Positions 33,856-46,967 of a stretch of DNA of 64,000 nt are shown one piece after another. The notes beneath the pieces are model-generated. The model saw only the letters and a list, made by a program, of their open reading frames with translations. It was not told the DNA's origin and made no database searches. Numbering within the stretch: position 1 is the first letter of the stretch; each line of letters opens with the position of its first letter. Both the position numbers and the translations under genes were made by a program. Source of the DNA: Hoplostethus atlanticus (lineage: Eukaryota > Chordata > Actinopteri > Trachichthyiformes > Trachichthyidae); contig JAXDDX010000014.1 in NCBI GenBank assembly GCA_034670405.1, forward strand, positions 2,963,001-3,027,000, in the 5' to 3' direction.

Positions 33856-35080
33856 AACCTCCATACCGTGAGATTTTTTGAGGGCAGCTGACACTGTTGT
33901 AGCATCAAATCCTTCTGACCTGGCTGCTGAGCTTCAGTAGGAGGTAATGAGTGTGGTGTGGTGGGGGGATGTCTGACTCCCACAGGGGGATCTCAGATTG
34001 CTAACATATGGCAGCCCTCTTTTACTGTATTTGGACACCATTATCTGAGATGCATATTTTATTAGTTGGTGAAAAGGGTTTTAAGGAGCTAGGGGTGTTA
34101 TTTTAAATTATTCAGTTAGTGAAACATTTAAGTTCAAACCTCCAAAATGTTTGACCAGAGAGATTATTTGAGGTGTGAAATTTTGAACCTAGAACTTTAA
34201 GTAAGTGTTGATATTAGTATACAAACATCTGTCAACACACAAGGGTGCATCACAAAGTACTGCTGCTTTCCTTACAAAGTCTCCAGGAAGCAACTTGGAG
34301 AGAATGATTCTAAGTTCTCTAGTTCCTGTTGTCAATTTCACGTGGCCCCAAACACCAAAGCTGTGCAAACTGCTATGAACTTAAATTCATATGTAGATAA
34401 TGACAGCAAATGGTACAGAATTTATTTTGGGTGTATTCACATATGTTCTTGAAGAATTTGACTTGTTGATAGAAAATCATTTTTGCGACTTGATCCATCA
34501 TAGCTCAAAAAACAGAACGGTTTTACTCTCGGGTTTGTAGGATAAACAAAATAGTGTAAACCTGCTGTCACACACTGTCAGTTGCATCAACGTCTTATAA
34601 TATACTGTATACTGTAGCTAGAAATGCATTGGAAGCGTTGCACTGATCGTTGTGGTCAAATGTGCACCAGTGGAGCATCAAACTGCCTTGATGCTTCAAA
34701 CTTGTCACAATAAAATATATTATTCATCTTGGTGGCGAATGCCAGTGTCTTGGTGTTGATGCTTCAAATCTCCACAGTGCACCATAGAAGCTTCAAACAA
34801 GGTGTGTTTTATGACGTGCGTCAAAAGCCACGTCCAGTGCGTTTGGGCCTTAATTGTCAGGGTGAAAAAAAAAATTAAATCCAATAAATCCCAATGTAAA
34901 GACAGTTTGTAGTGAAACAACACCATTTCAACAGGGGGCACCACACTGCAATGGAAGTATTAGAGTTCAGCAGTTTCAGCAGTTGTGTTATTAAAGTGAC
35001 TGATGAAGATGTGGTGATGTAAGCATATCCCGGGTTCCACTTAATCAGAGCTGCAGCAAACCAAATGAATCTGCTTTCGG
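33856..35080. other. no gene recognised
   Basis: AT-rich, with short frames only. Nothing recognised. Confidence 0.4.
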
Positions 35081-35117
35081 CTGAAATACTGAAATACTGA
35101 AATACTGAAATGCTGAA
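35081..35117. repeat. minisatellite-like CTGAAATA tandem repeat
   Basis: Four to five near-perfect copies of an 8-bp unit (ctgaaata). Confidence 0.9.
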
Positions 35118-38100
35118 GTGCACCACCCTATGACGTTGCATAATTTGAGAGGGCTTGATCTATCTGCCAATCACTGTTGCGACAAATAATCAAACCCAGT
35201 TATCCAGATTTTCCATCAAGTTGAGGCAAAGCTAAAATATGACCTTCTAATAGCTTTAATGTCTAGTCAAGCAATGCATTACAGTAGATGATTTTTAAAA
35301 ATATATTCAATATAGTGCATTGAACTTTTAAATTGCATTGATGGCAACAGTTATTGAAGTTGACAGGATGAGCGTGTTGGATACCAGAGAATAAGAGTTT
35401 TCCGCAATGGGACCTTCAACATCTGCTGATCAACTGAGAATTCTTTGAGTAGAGGGACCTAAGTGTATCTGACACTGAGCTAATTATAAACAGTCATAAC
35501 AAGTCACAGAATCATGTCTAATTGACCTTTTCATGGTTTATCAACACTGATGCTTTATGCTGTGTGCACACTGCAGCACATTTAGCCATCCATTTAAATA
35601 TGGGTGGAGCAAATTGCACGAGCATGGGAAATGAAAACATAAAATTCACCATGGCAGTAAATTTATATTTATATATTTGTAGTATATTTATTGGCACAAA
35701 CTTTTACATTGTGCAGTGCTTAATGTAATTTGGTCAACTGTGGTCACAGGCAGCAGGAATATGGCTTTCTTCAATTTGTCATTATTCCTCTGAGAAAAAG
35801 TTTACAAAGTTTCTCTGAGAAGTTTACAAAGAACAAGCTAGAAGTAATGTATGTGGGTGGAAAACCTCCATTGTTATCCTTAATATGATACAGTAATGGA
35901 TGGCTGGAGAGCATAATCATTAACACTGTCTCATGAGCTCTTATTAGTCACTGGGGTTGATCTAATGTGATCACACTCTATAATGTGATTAAAGATGGGT
36001 GTGCTAATCATAGCCAGATATTACAGGGACCATTAGAAAATCATATGGATGGCAGAGAGGCCTCACAGCAATCCCTCAACTCTGAACAGAAGGTCTCATT
36101 ATGTGATATTTTTGGTTTGACAGTGGGCAAGCTGCATATTTCCTTGTTTAATGGCATTACATACATACTCATACAGTGGAGGGTGGAAGTGTGTTGTGTA
36201 GAACAGCTTTCCCACAGATGTCATTAGCTGCTGCCCTGTGATAAAGAAGCAGGAATCATATCATGTAATCTCCTCCTGAGACACTATTAATTAATAAGAG
36301 CTTGGCTAAAGGGGCCCTCCTCCACTTACCCTCTCGGTGCTTTCTTGCAGGAAATCGATTTGTGTCTCTCCTGCTGCCAATGTGTCTGGCGGACATCTTT
36401 TACAGTACGACCGTCACGCCATGGGCAGTCTCTGTGTCTGCTGCTGAACAATGCAGGACCAGATGACACCTTTAGAGCCAGGCATCACATTTCCTGGCTT
36501 CTGCTTCCTGCTGGAGTTGCAGCAGATTGCTGCGTTGCAGGTTAGAGTATATGCATTTTGGCTAAGCGAGTTGCAACTATGATGTTCTAACAGATTTTGA
36601 AACATACAATGAACTATTTCATGGTGAGGGCAGTTGATCAAGAGGTCATCCAGGCTCTGACTGGTGTCACATCCTTTAAAATGGTATAGACTGAGGATCT
36701 GCAAGTCATTGTCTCGTAATCCCAGTGTATGAATTTGGTCTAAACATCCGAGGAGGAAATGCTCCTAGAACTTCTTATTCTACCTTTAAATTTGTCAATA
36801 ATATTAATATAAGATGCACAAGGATGTTGTCCAGAGATGTCAAATTGAAATGAAGCATAAAAGAGATGAATAAAATTTGACTTTCTAATGGTTTTAATGT
36901 TTGGACAGTCAAGGTACAGACTGACGTCAGGTTTTTTTAAATGGAAATGGAAAGCTTATCTTCAGTTTTTAACATTAATTGGATTTGTTTTGGGTTGTTT
37001 TTGGATTACCTGGAGTGAGCATGCAAACCATTTTTACATTTTCAATTTTTAAGTTATGGTTTCCAAACTTTCCTTAATGGATCACCGTGGGGAATGGGCA
37101 CATCTCTCAAAAGCAGTTAAAAAAAACACTACATTTCTTGCACTGTGAGACTCTCACTTCTTTGCAAATATTTACATTACACAGCAATTGTCTATGTTTA
37201 CAATTTCAACCACTTCCAAAATTTCCATTAGTGCTTATTCTCTGGGTGTAATAAAGGAACCAAATGATGCTGCTGTTGAAGCACATAAGGTGACTCAGCA
37301 TTCAAATAATTTAGCTAGGCAAAAGGTTGTAAAGATCTAGTGGGAATCGATACTAACATGCATGCTGCATTGTACATTTAAAGGGAAATCCCACTTGGAC
37401 ATGTGATTAAACATTTAATGTAAAATATGTCACATCTGCCATCTTGTCAATCCTTTGAATTGAATCACATTGGAAATCAACTGTGAACATCAGTGAGACA
37501 TCACAGACTGAGGATCAGACAAGCTCTTCTCTCTTGTTCCTGGTTTTAGAAGATAGCAGTGAATGCTCATCAATACACACTCAAGTACTTTAGAGCAACA
37601 TATATGAAGCCTGAAAACATATATGGAATTCAGCACCGTTCCCCTTTAAAACTGGCCAGTAAAGCACGGTAGTAAAAGTAGGATCTGTGCACTGATTCAA
37701 AGTTGGCTAATTAACTGGCGGGGTTCAAGGACTATTGTATTGAAATCACTATAAAGAAATGTACAGAAACATGTGAAGAAAAAGGAATGCCAGTGATGCT
37801 TTTATTTATTGAAATGGTGAATTACACAGCACACAAAACACTAGTCGCAGTTTCCCGCATTATGGACAAAATTATGATTTATTGTCACGCAATGCGCTGC
37901 AAAATTCTATCCGTTAAACACATCCAATCCTGTTCTATTTTGCTCCAAATGCATACAAATCTCTCTTTTGTAGATTGGTTCCACTTTTACAAGCTGTGTA
38001 GAGGTATTGTGTCTATACACTGTTGAATTTGTTATCAGCAGTGGCCACGTTGTCTCCTTCAATAAAATTTTCTCTGGAATTCCCTGTTCTTGAATATGAA

Positions 38101-38890
38101 TGATTGACTACTAGAAGTTATACAGTAATGGGCTTATGTGTCCTGGGCTTAAATATATATATTAACTAGTTTCTGTTTAGATGTAGACATGTGCAGTCAC
38201 ACATGCATGTAAGACACATGCAACTTTTAGAAACCCCAGAAGATCAGAGGCTAGATTGGTGCCTGCTCAGTGTATGCACTATAACTCACTATTAGTTACT
38301 GTGAGACAGTGAGCAATGCAGTCAAATCTTGAATCCTGAAACAGGTGTTAAGCCGCCTGGGGCTTTCAGTAGTATCAATCCAGTCTGTTTTATCATGAAA
38401 ATCTGTGTTATCTTGTAATGTACTGAACTGTGTAGTTGTAAAGACCTTTTGAACAACAAAGTGACAGAAACACTAGAGACTAGAGACTATAGATTATCAG
38501 TGACAACCATTCTGAAATATGGAAGAATAAGAAAACACGAAATGGGAGCACAGTGGGAGATGGAGTTGAAATATGAAAGAGATTTATTTTTACAGGAATG
38601 GTGGTGCACATATCTGCTAGATCTGCTAGTTCCATGTGTGACAAATATTAATAATAGAAATTATTTAGGGCTAAATGTTGTATCCATGTAATAAATTCAT
38701 GTTTTTTTACTGTGCAACTTTTTTTTGAAATGGGGAAATGTCTGCCTCTCCATCATTTACACCCATAGTTCTTACACTCTTGACATTTTTCACTTTCAGA
38801 TTGAATATATGAATTCTACTCTAGGTATGCGGTACAAGAGCTGATAGTATGTGACAGTTTATCGTGTGTTTTGAAGCTGTAAAGGGCTTG
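35118..38890. other. long gene-free stretch
   Basis: AT-rich DNA with short frames. One patch at 36335-36545 has a pyrimidine-rich tract and an AG followed by a 66-codon open frame. Its protein is not recognisable, and I do not call an exon. Confidence 0.4.
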
Positions 38891-38894
38891 TTGT

Positions 38895-38904
38895 GGGGGG
38901 GGGG
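38895..38904. repeat. poly-G run
   Basis: A run of ten G directly upstream of the tandem repeat block. Confidence 0.85.
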
Positions 38905-38929
38905 CTGTGTTCATCCATCTGTCCAGCTG

Positions 38930-39460
38930 TCGTCAAATGTGAAATTTCAGATGGTATCTCAGACACCGCTGGACTGATTTTGATGAAACTCTGAGGGATG
39001 ATGAATCATCACACTGTGTTCCAGTGTTTCAAATAATTACACTGATTGGCCTAATGGTGCTCTGTAATTAAAGGTAAACATTTTGAACTCAAACGTGATA
39101 TCTCAGACACCACTGGTCTGATTTTGATGAAACCTGGAGGAATGATGCATTTTGTTCTGGCATTTTAAAAATACACTAATGGTCTAATGGGGGTGCTACA
39201 ATTAAAGGGCAAAATTTCTACCTTTGAAAGGCCCTAACACCGTAAATCATATTAACCTTGCTACGCCCATCCAGCTGTCCTTACAAATTACAATGACTGG
39301 CCTGATGGGGGCGCTATAATTAAAGGTCACATCTCAGAAACCACTGGTCCAATTTTGATGAAACCTGGGGGGATGTTTAGAGGGGAGTTACACTGACTGG
39401 CCTGATGGGGATGCTATAAATAAATGTCAAACTTTGAAAGGCCATAACTGTTTTTTGATG
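38930..39460 (+). repeat. irregular tandem repeat block
   Basis: Motif A, 'tctcagacaccactggtc' followed by 'gattttgatgaaac', starts at about 38957, 39101 and 39332. Motif B, of the form 'actggcctgatgggggcgct' then 'ataattaaaggtca', occurs near 39041, 39174, 39294 and 39393. The copies are diverged, with spacing of about 100-145 bases and local deletions. A reverse-strand piece of motif A lies at 2545-2579. The short frames inside have no domain. Confidence 0.8.
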
Positions 39461-40439
39461 AACGGATGAGGAATGATCCAAAATGTTACTGATTGGCTCA
39501 AGAGGTGTCTGCATGATTTATTTGGGACATGCTTACTTGTGAATTGGCCAATCGATGTGTATATACACACTTGTGAGCTACTAACATTGAAACATTTACT
39601 ATATAAGCGGAATAAAGGAAACAACATCTTCGAGGAAATCCAAACTCCAACTATATGACCAATTAGCTATATACAGTATATTTAGTTGTATTTCTATTTA
39701 AAGTGGATATAAAATTTTTGGTTATAACATTGATGATTGTAACATGAAAGAGGTGTAAAGCAGCAACACCCATATATACAATATGCTGCTCTGTACAATG
39801 ACTACTGTCAAAATAAATAGTAAATATCATATTTGCTGTATCACAGTATCACAGATGAAGTATGGCCTGTTTGAAACACCTGCACCTCACTGACAAACAT
39901 GTGCATGCATGCTACATTTCAGACGAACCCTTAATCTCCATGGGAAATCATTTTCTAAAATGAAATTGCAACTATATTCCAAGGCATTTCTAGAGTGCGT
40001 AATTGTTTATAGGACTTTGGTGTCAAGTGACCCATTAAGAGTCCTTTACTTTTACTAGCTCTGTGATTTACAGCAGAGCTCCAAGGGTGCCAAGGCAACC
40101 TTGAAAGAAAACAGTAGCATTTCAAGTTTAAAAAAAGGCTTTTCTTCAAAACATTTCATCGTGGACATTCAAAAGATATCCTAAAGGGCACAGTGAATAT
40201 AGGAGATAGCTATCTCTGAGGAGGTCCTGTGGAATGAAGTAATCTAAATGCATTTCTGCTCTGACACAGCACACTTTGAGCAGGGCCTTCATTTGGTTTA
40301 TAGAAATGTCGCAGATGCCAGAATGATCAATAACCCCATTAACAGAACCAAAGGAAAACATACTCTCCATCTACCTTTATGGTGCTCTTTAAAAGGGGCT
40401 AGTCTGGGAATTTGAATGGATAAATGCATCCCCCTTAAG
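39461..40439. other. no gene recognised
   Basis: AT-rich sequence. Nothing recognised. Confidence 0.4.
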
Positions 40440-40474
40440 TGTGTATGTGTGTGTGTGTGTGTGTGTGTTTGTGT
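40440..40474. repeat. (GT)n microsatellite
   Basis: GT repeat with minor interruptions. Confidence 0.93.
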
Positions 40475-42199
40475 ATTAGTGTTGAGGGTAAACAGTTATA
40501 TAATACAGTAAACCACATATTGTTCATATTGTAATTAACACAACTGACAGACAAATATTTTATAGTTTTACATTTTACAGAAACTATCAGATTACACCTT
40601 ATTTTGTCATTTAAAGTAAACATTCAAACAATCTTTGCAAGCAGTTCAGTGTTCAGATGTTTTGCTCTCGTAGGTTGTGGTTCAAGGAGGAGAGGTCTCA
40701 CACAGCATACATATTATTGAGAAGGGACACAGAAAAACAACCAACTCTCAGGAACCCAAGGGAGAGAAGTTAATACTAAGTTAACTCTTATAGAGCCAAG
40801 GTTGACATCACCTCTGCCTATTCTAATACGTTACAGATTACGTGATAGAAGGAAGCTATTAACTGTACATTTCCATTTCCAACTCATGTTGTAGAATGAG
40901 TTGATATTTATTCATTGATTACCTTAGAAGTGCACAATTTTACACACCATTGTTTTAGAAATGTTGTATACTTATGATTGCTTATGTAACAGAGAGTGCT
41001 GCCAGGTGATTTTCAACAAAATCTATTGCTTTGTTTAGTTGATATAAGACATGTCCCCCGTGTCTGGAGAACCGCACTAGCCACCTAGCCGCTAGTAAAC
41101 CAGGCTAATTTGGCTCCTTATGCTAACTCCTGTAAGTATTTTGTCAGAGTCTACTTTAATGACATATAAGTAGCTAATCATGTGAGATTTAAAGACGTTG
41201 TCTTTCAGAGTATGGTACAGTATATTTTATGAGATTTCTAGAAAGTTTGAAATTTCCAAAACGTGAGTGGTTCTGCACCTCGTTTAGGATGTTTTTCTGT
41301 CCCTGGCTCATCAGTGGCATACACAGTGAAACAGAATAGGATAGACACATGAATTACAAGCAAGGGATGGAAATTAAAGTGGAATGTTTATCCCCACACC
41401 ATGCACTGTCAGTACCCGGAGATAATGTCTTCCTTTTACAGGCGGTGCAATTATTCTAACCAGGAAGTATGCTGAAGCTGATTGAGAGGAAATATTATTG
41501 AGATGTGCAGCAAGGCAGACTAATGGATTCCAGATGGATTTACATTTAAAAGAAACTGAACTGTTGGGCCACAACTGATTAATAACAGGGCTGCCTCCAT
41601 CCATAGAGATGCTTATTAAAATATGGATTTCAAGTTTGCACCATGAATCAAAATCTTCAGAGCATTGTCCACCAGTGTCCGGCTGTAATCTGTTGTCGCT
41701 GAGGTTTTGAGACATTGGTATCTACTTGGCCAGAATGAGAAGTGATAAACCCACCATGACTGGGATTAAGAGTCAAATATATGGCGCAGGAGGCAAAGAG
41801 AGCAGTCCTTATTCAAATGATTATAATGGATTTGTTACCCTTCTGATTTACATTTAAATGAAAACCTTTTATCTGTTGGTCCACCTAATAATGAACAAAT
41901 TCTGGTTTGACAGATGTGACTCCTCTATGCATCATGAATGGAGAGTAAAGTATTTAGCATCTTCAACATTGTCGTGTGTGAATCAACAACACATTGTTGT
42001 ACTTTGTGTACAAACCTGCGAAAACCCTTGTTGTGACTTTCACTCAGTTGTGCTGCATTATGTCTCTTCTAAAACATGTCTGAAAAGCTGGTAAATGGAG
42101 GTCGAGGAGGCTTTGCAGAGAGAGGGAGGCCAGAGGCAGGAGTAGATTAAAAAAGAGGGGATTTCACCGGATCTGAGCTGTGGGTATAGGTTCTGAGCT
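40475..42199. other. no gene recognised
   Basis: The 113-codon minus frame at 41374-41715 has no domain I know. No repeat was recognised. Confidence 0.4.
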
Positions 42200-42203
42200 G
42201 TGC

Positions 42204-42283
<80 letters not shown>
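42200..42283. repeat. long (GT)n microsatellite
   Basis: About forty GT units, starting with two GTGC variants. It is the longest dinucleotide array in the window. Confidence 0.97.
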
Positions 42284-42285
<2 letters not shown>

Positions 42286-43600
42286 GTAATGTAGTATATG
42301 TGAGAAGTAGCTCTGCATCGGGTGTCAGTTTAGATTGATTTTGGACCATCAGTGCTGAAGGAATTGAGCTCTACAGCAGCTTTTGCTAGAGTGGCCCAGA
42401 GAGATTTACCAGCAACTACATCAAACACAGTCCTCAAAATGTACTAGTGTTCTCAAGACATCGTTTGTAATACAAATGGAGGGTCTGCTTGTATTTTTCT
42501 TGTTGTTTTATTCCACATATACAGTATTTAATAATTAGAAAAAAAATATCTGAACAATTGTCCACATTGTTTCTTTGTAAAAAAAACAATTGTTCATTAA
42601 AAATAGAAATTAATTTTGCCTTATGTAAGTTCTTTCCAGCAGTACGTTCTCATTAGCAGAGGCGACTAAGGCAAAACAGCCATGGAACACATGCTGTTAT
42701 TAATACGAAGAATCAACTTGATTTCTATACTCATTAGAATGAATAGCTGAGTAAAATGACAGTAAATTGTAAAGCAAAATATGCATCCCTACAGTCCTTA
42801 GTTAATGAGTTATGTTACGCAACCTAGTGGCAAACAAAATAATACATAGCGAGGCCACAGAATGTTGCAGCAAAGACACTGTAAAGAGCATAAGTCACTG
42901 GCCTCGTTCACATTTACTCGTCTATCTGTAGAGCATTTATAGTGATATAATTTCTGGAAAACAATTACAAGCTTTGAGGTGACACTGTCACAACTTTTTC
43001 CATACAGAATTTATACAGAATATTCTTTTCCATTCATGTGCACACTGATTTAAAATGTGTATTTGTATACTTTAATAGTATTTGTAGCATATTCTGAAGG
43101 TTCTGACCAAATGCTACTGGTAGAACAATGCACTTCTTAAAAACAAACCCAGGCCCAATATCTTAAACTGCCCACATGATCTGTGCTTCAGTACTTCAAT
43201 AGACAGCTCCACGTTTGTAAAAGGATTTAACCTCCAGCATTCAATCATAACCCTACTACGGCGTACAGTATAGGCAGGGACATTCTTTAGGACACTCAAT
43301 ACAATACCATTTGTGCATTTTGCAAAGCACAAGAATTCTTCTGATAAAACCCAACAATTCCAGTAATAAAATGCCTACAGGCCACACGTCTTAAAGGCAT
43401 CCTGGCTGCAGTATAATAAAACTGATATTTGGCGAACAGGAACAGCAGAGAGCTTGAGGAATGTAGATCTCTTTGTTGTTAGGATCAAACACCAGGGAGG
43501 AATGTTTCTTCCAGCTTCCAGCTTTGACACTACAGGTATGGAGTAATAGCAGCAGAGTTTAAATTTGATCAGGAATGTGTTAGAAGCCACAGGGTGGACT
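42284..43600. other. no gene recognised
   Basis: AT-rich. Nothing recognised. Confidence 0.4.
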
Positions 43601-43640
43601 GAACATTGTCTGTTGCTTTAGAACATTGTCTGTTGCTTTA
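43601..43640. repeat. perfect 20-bp tandem duplication
   Basis: gaacattgtctgttgcttta occurs twice head to tail (43601-43620 and 43621-43640), probably a recent slippage or repair event. Confidence 0.95.
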
Positions 43641-44035
43641 GAGTTATCCTCGGAGTAGAGACATAAGGTTAAGATCATTCAGTTTTGAATGCCAAATGCC
43701 CAGACCCTTCTCCACTTTGTCTCACAAATAGTTTAGTTTTCAACATCAGACACCTACCAAACTACTTCAGTGTTTTAATTGCAGTATTTATTAAATTCCC
43801 ACATATATTTAGCCAAACTATTTGCTGCTTAACTAGTGGCAGGTATGGGTTTCCCAAAGGAAGTAGTCTTGCAAACATGCAAAAACAGTGAAAAGTGAAC
43901 AAGCCTTCAATTCTCAAGTTAGGTGTCAGGGCTGATAGAAATGTTTGTCCTTGAAAATAGCATATTTTAATGTAACCACGACCAAGATCTACTTGCACAT
44001 ATCAGCTGGTCTGCCAGAGACACAGCATTGACAAC
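43641..44035. other. no gene recognised
   Basis: Nothing supported. The last five bases before the LTR (44036-44040) are the ATAAG target duplication. Confidence 0.4.
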
Positions 44036-44040
44036 ATAAG

Positions 44041-44393
44041 TGTGGCAGACTGGAGGGTGTGTTTGGGCCGTTGGCTGGGTGCGGGGGCAGAGTTGGGCTG
44101 GCAGGCCGATTCTACCTGCCCCAACACCGGCTGCAGCAGAGTGGGGACTGATATAGTTGTTTTGTGTGTGTCTGTTCTCCCTCAGTGAGCAGGGACACGC
44201 GAGGAGAGCGTGTCACCAGGAGGAGAAACACACAGGACTGAGCCGAGCCGCAGTGAGCGGACCAGAGCAAGCCTTATTGAACTGTGTGTGTCTTATGTTA
44301 AGGGCTAATAAACCCGGCGTGCCGCCCAACCCGAACTCTCTGTCTCTGTCTGATCTCTGTCTGTCACGACCCGGTGGTAGCAAGTTGGCTACA
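44041..44393 (+). mobile_element. small GC-rich solo LTR with 5-bp target duplication (353 bp)
   Basis: The unit begins TGTGGCAG and ends TTGGCTACA, and is flanked by ATAAG at 44036-44040 and 44394-44398, a perfect 5-bp duplication. It is strikingly GC- and CpG-rich against an AT-rich background. A canonical AATAAA lies at 44307-44312, followed by a CT-rich segment (about 44336-44363), consistent with R-U5. There is no internal region or second LTR. Length and duplication fit a Ty3/Gypsy-type element, but no coding part remains to prove it. The 106-codon and 82-codon frames across it are artefacts of the GC content. Confidence 0.85.
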
Positions 44394-44600
44394 ATAAGGT
44401 TAACAAATCTTGAGAGTGCAATTGCAGTACACCTATGTATGTTTTCCCCAGTGAACATCACTGTTAAAAGACAATAGGACTAGCAAACATTTTGTGTTTA
44501 TAGATGCATTATTTATTTGTTAAGGGGATTCCTTAACTTCTAAAACTCTGGAAGACCCTCCAGCCAAGCAGTTTGATGTGCATGTTTTGAGTATTGTGCC
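44394..44600. other. no gene recognised
   Basis: Starts with the right ATAAG duplication. Otherwise featureless. Confidence 0.4.
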
Positions 44601-44626
44601 AGATGATGATGATGATGATGATGATG
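44601..44626. repeat. (GAT)n microsatellite
   Basis: About eight GAT units. Confidence 0.93.
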
Positions 44627-45285
44627 TCTATTGCCTCATTTCTTAACGGGTAATCGACCAATTTAACCAGACAAATCTCCAAAAAAAATGGTGTATTCCT
44701 TTATGGTGGTGTATTATTTCATAGCTCTAATAACTTGAAACATATACTACATTTTCTTTCATAACCTATAGTTTGAATCTGTTTTTAAAACGAAAATACA
44801 TTAACAAACTGAGAAAAAATAAATCCTAAAATAAATCCAGTGAAAGATTAGAATTCCTTGCACACAGCAGCGTGCTCCTGTCCTGATGTGGAGGTCGGCT
44901 TTGTGGGCTGGGTATACAGATTGCTTACTCATGCGGGGTAGTTTAGGGATGGCTGAGAGGCCATACGATTGTGAGGGTGATTTATCCTGTACGAAACAGC
45001 CTGGTTATCAAGTGTGGTCTGTTTGTGCTATGAGAGCACCAGTGATACGTATAGGTCTGTTTTGATAAATCATGGAACAATACATGCTCAGAATGACAAT
45101 TTAACAGTTCTGGTTAATTTCAACACAGAAATCAAGAATGCAAGAATGTTTTGTGACAATTAGAAACAAATATAATTTTCTCAGCTTTTTAACATCATTT
45201 CATCAAAACATAATGTGATAGAAATGATGTCTATATCTCGTGTCTTATGTCTTAATCACTATATCCCAACCTTTCTGAGTAATAT
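44627..45285. other. no gene recognised
   Basis: Nothing recognised. Confidence 0.4.
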
Positions 45286-45288
45286 GAT

Positions 45289-45605
45289 TGTGTTGTACCC
45301 ATCTCTACTGAAGGCCGACCCCATGAGAGATTCAAGAAACCTTCAATACCGTACATATTGTCTAGGTTGTAAATAACCTTGTAGATGTTTTAGAAACTAC
45401 CCCCCCTCCTGTCTTTCTCCTCCTTTATAACCACTGTTCAGATAGTTCTCTGGTAGAGATCTGTATACCATACCTTGTGTGTACATCTCTCCTGAGCTCA
45501 GTATTTTGTGTTAACAAATATAAGTAATTCATGACTCGAAGACTCTTTGTCAATATCTGAATTTATTCATCAAACAATTTTATTGGTACTTTCGTAGGGT
45601 CACAT
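45289..45605 (+). mobile_element. possible LTR-like segment
   Basis: The region has the order of parts expected of an LTR promoter. A C/T-rich tract precedes a TATA-like 'ctttataacc' (about 45423-45432). A 'gagctcagtattttgtgtta' block leads to an A-rich 'acaaatataag', then 'gactcgaagactctttgtc'. A start at TGTGTTG (45289) and an end at GGTCACA (45605) would give TGTG/CACA termini, but the flanks show no duplication. No coding sequence is nearby. I report it only as a candidate. Confidence 0.3.
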
Positions 45606-45971
45606 AAGGGATAGCAATGATACAGTCCAGACCCATTCTAAGGATGAAAGTGGTTTCAGCAGTCTCAAAGAAGACCAGCCCAAGTTGAGATCAACAGGAT
45701 GTTGGTTGTCAGAATTCAGTATTTCAATAATCTGCAAAATAATTTCTCTGTGAAAGACCACAAACATGGATTGGAAATTGGCATAGATATGTGCAAAATT
45801 AGAGGATATCCTTTTTCATGATTTTTTGCACTATATTAAAGTATGGCTTGTGGCTATTGCCACTTTTTTCCAAAAATGATCAATGAACACGTGGTGGAAG
45901 CTGCTGTGCTACTGTACCATAGACTTTTTTTTTAATGTAGACAGCTTGGCCACTTCTTCACCCATTTTAAG

Positions 45972-45974
<3 letters not shown>
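45606..45974. other. no gene recognised
   Basis: Nothing recognised. Confidence 0.4.

Positions 45975-45975
<1 letters not shown>

Positions 45976-46037
<62 letters not shown>
45976..46037. repeat. compound (TG)n-(AG)n microsatellite
   Basis: About fourteen TG units followed by about sixteen AG units. Confidence 0.95.
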
Positions 46038-46046
<9 letters not shown>

Positions 46047-46930
46047 TGAGAGAATGAGAAAAGAGACATGTAATCCAAATAGTTTGCTGAAGAGAGATAT
46101 ACAACCATTTGGTGAGGCCACTGTAGTCAAGATAGGACAAGCATACTATCAGTTATGGACTGAATCAAGTGTTTATGGGTTATGCCACCCACAAAATTAC
46201 ATCACTGTGCTTCTCTAGATGCCTCTAGATGGTGTGATGTGATTAACAGCAGTGTCATTATCTTTTGAATCACAGTTACTGTGTTTGCCCTTCATAACAC
46301 GCTATACTATTATTATTATTGCCAAACATTGCATAGAAGTTACAAAATTATATCCAGACATTTCCATAGTCACTTGTTTTCCCTGAGAGTAAACCATGGT
46401 TGTAACAAATAAACATCACTTTACCTGCAGTGATTAGAGAATAACAGACATCACTTCTAATAAAAAAAACATTCACACACCATTATTTCCCTAAAGCCTT
46501 TAGGAATTGTGCTAAAACTGATTACACTGTGATAAAACACAGGCTGAAGAAATGAAGCTTCCTTTTTACATTAACTCAAGAAATCAATCAAAACATATGA
46601 TGCTAATAGGAAATAATGACTTTGCTGATGGATCCCGTTGAAGCATAAAATAATCATACACTGAGGTAAGTTCAAGGAAGGCCTATCACTAAATATTGAA
46701 TTGCTTAGGTGGATGAGCAGAAATTGATCACATTTGAAAACCAGAACCAACCTTAATTTACTAGTAGAAAATCATAAAAACATGAGATTATATATCATTA
46801 GAAAAACATTTACCATACCTCACCATTATCAATGTACAGGACAGAGGTAGGTGATAAAGACTTCTAAGTTAAATGCCTTCAATAGCTGGTACTGTATAAG
46901 AACACTTTATAGTATACATTATAAAGAGAA
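46038..46930. other. no gene recognised
   Basis: AT-rich. Nothing recognised. Confidence 0.4.
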
Positions 46931-46931
46931 G

Positions 46932-46965
<34 letters not shown>
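46931..46965. repeat. (GT)n microsatellite
   Basis: Near-perfect GT run. Confidence 0.95.

Positions 46966-46967
<2 letters not shown>

Noticed and set aside
44157..44477. 106-codon plus and 82-codon minus frames in a GC-rich patch
   Set aside because: The patch is a solo LTR with defined ends and target duplication; GC richness explains the open frames.
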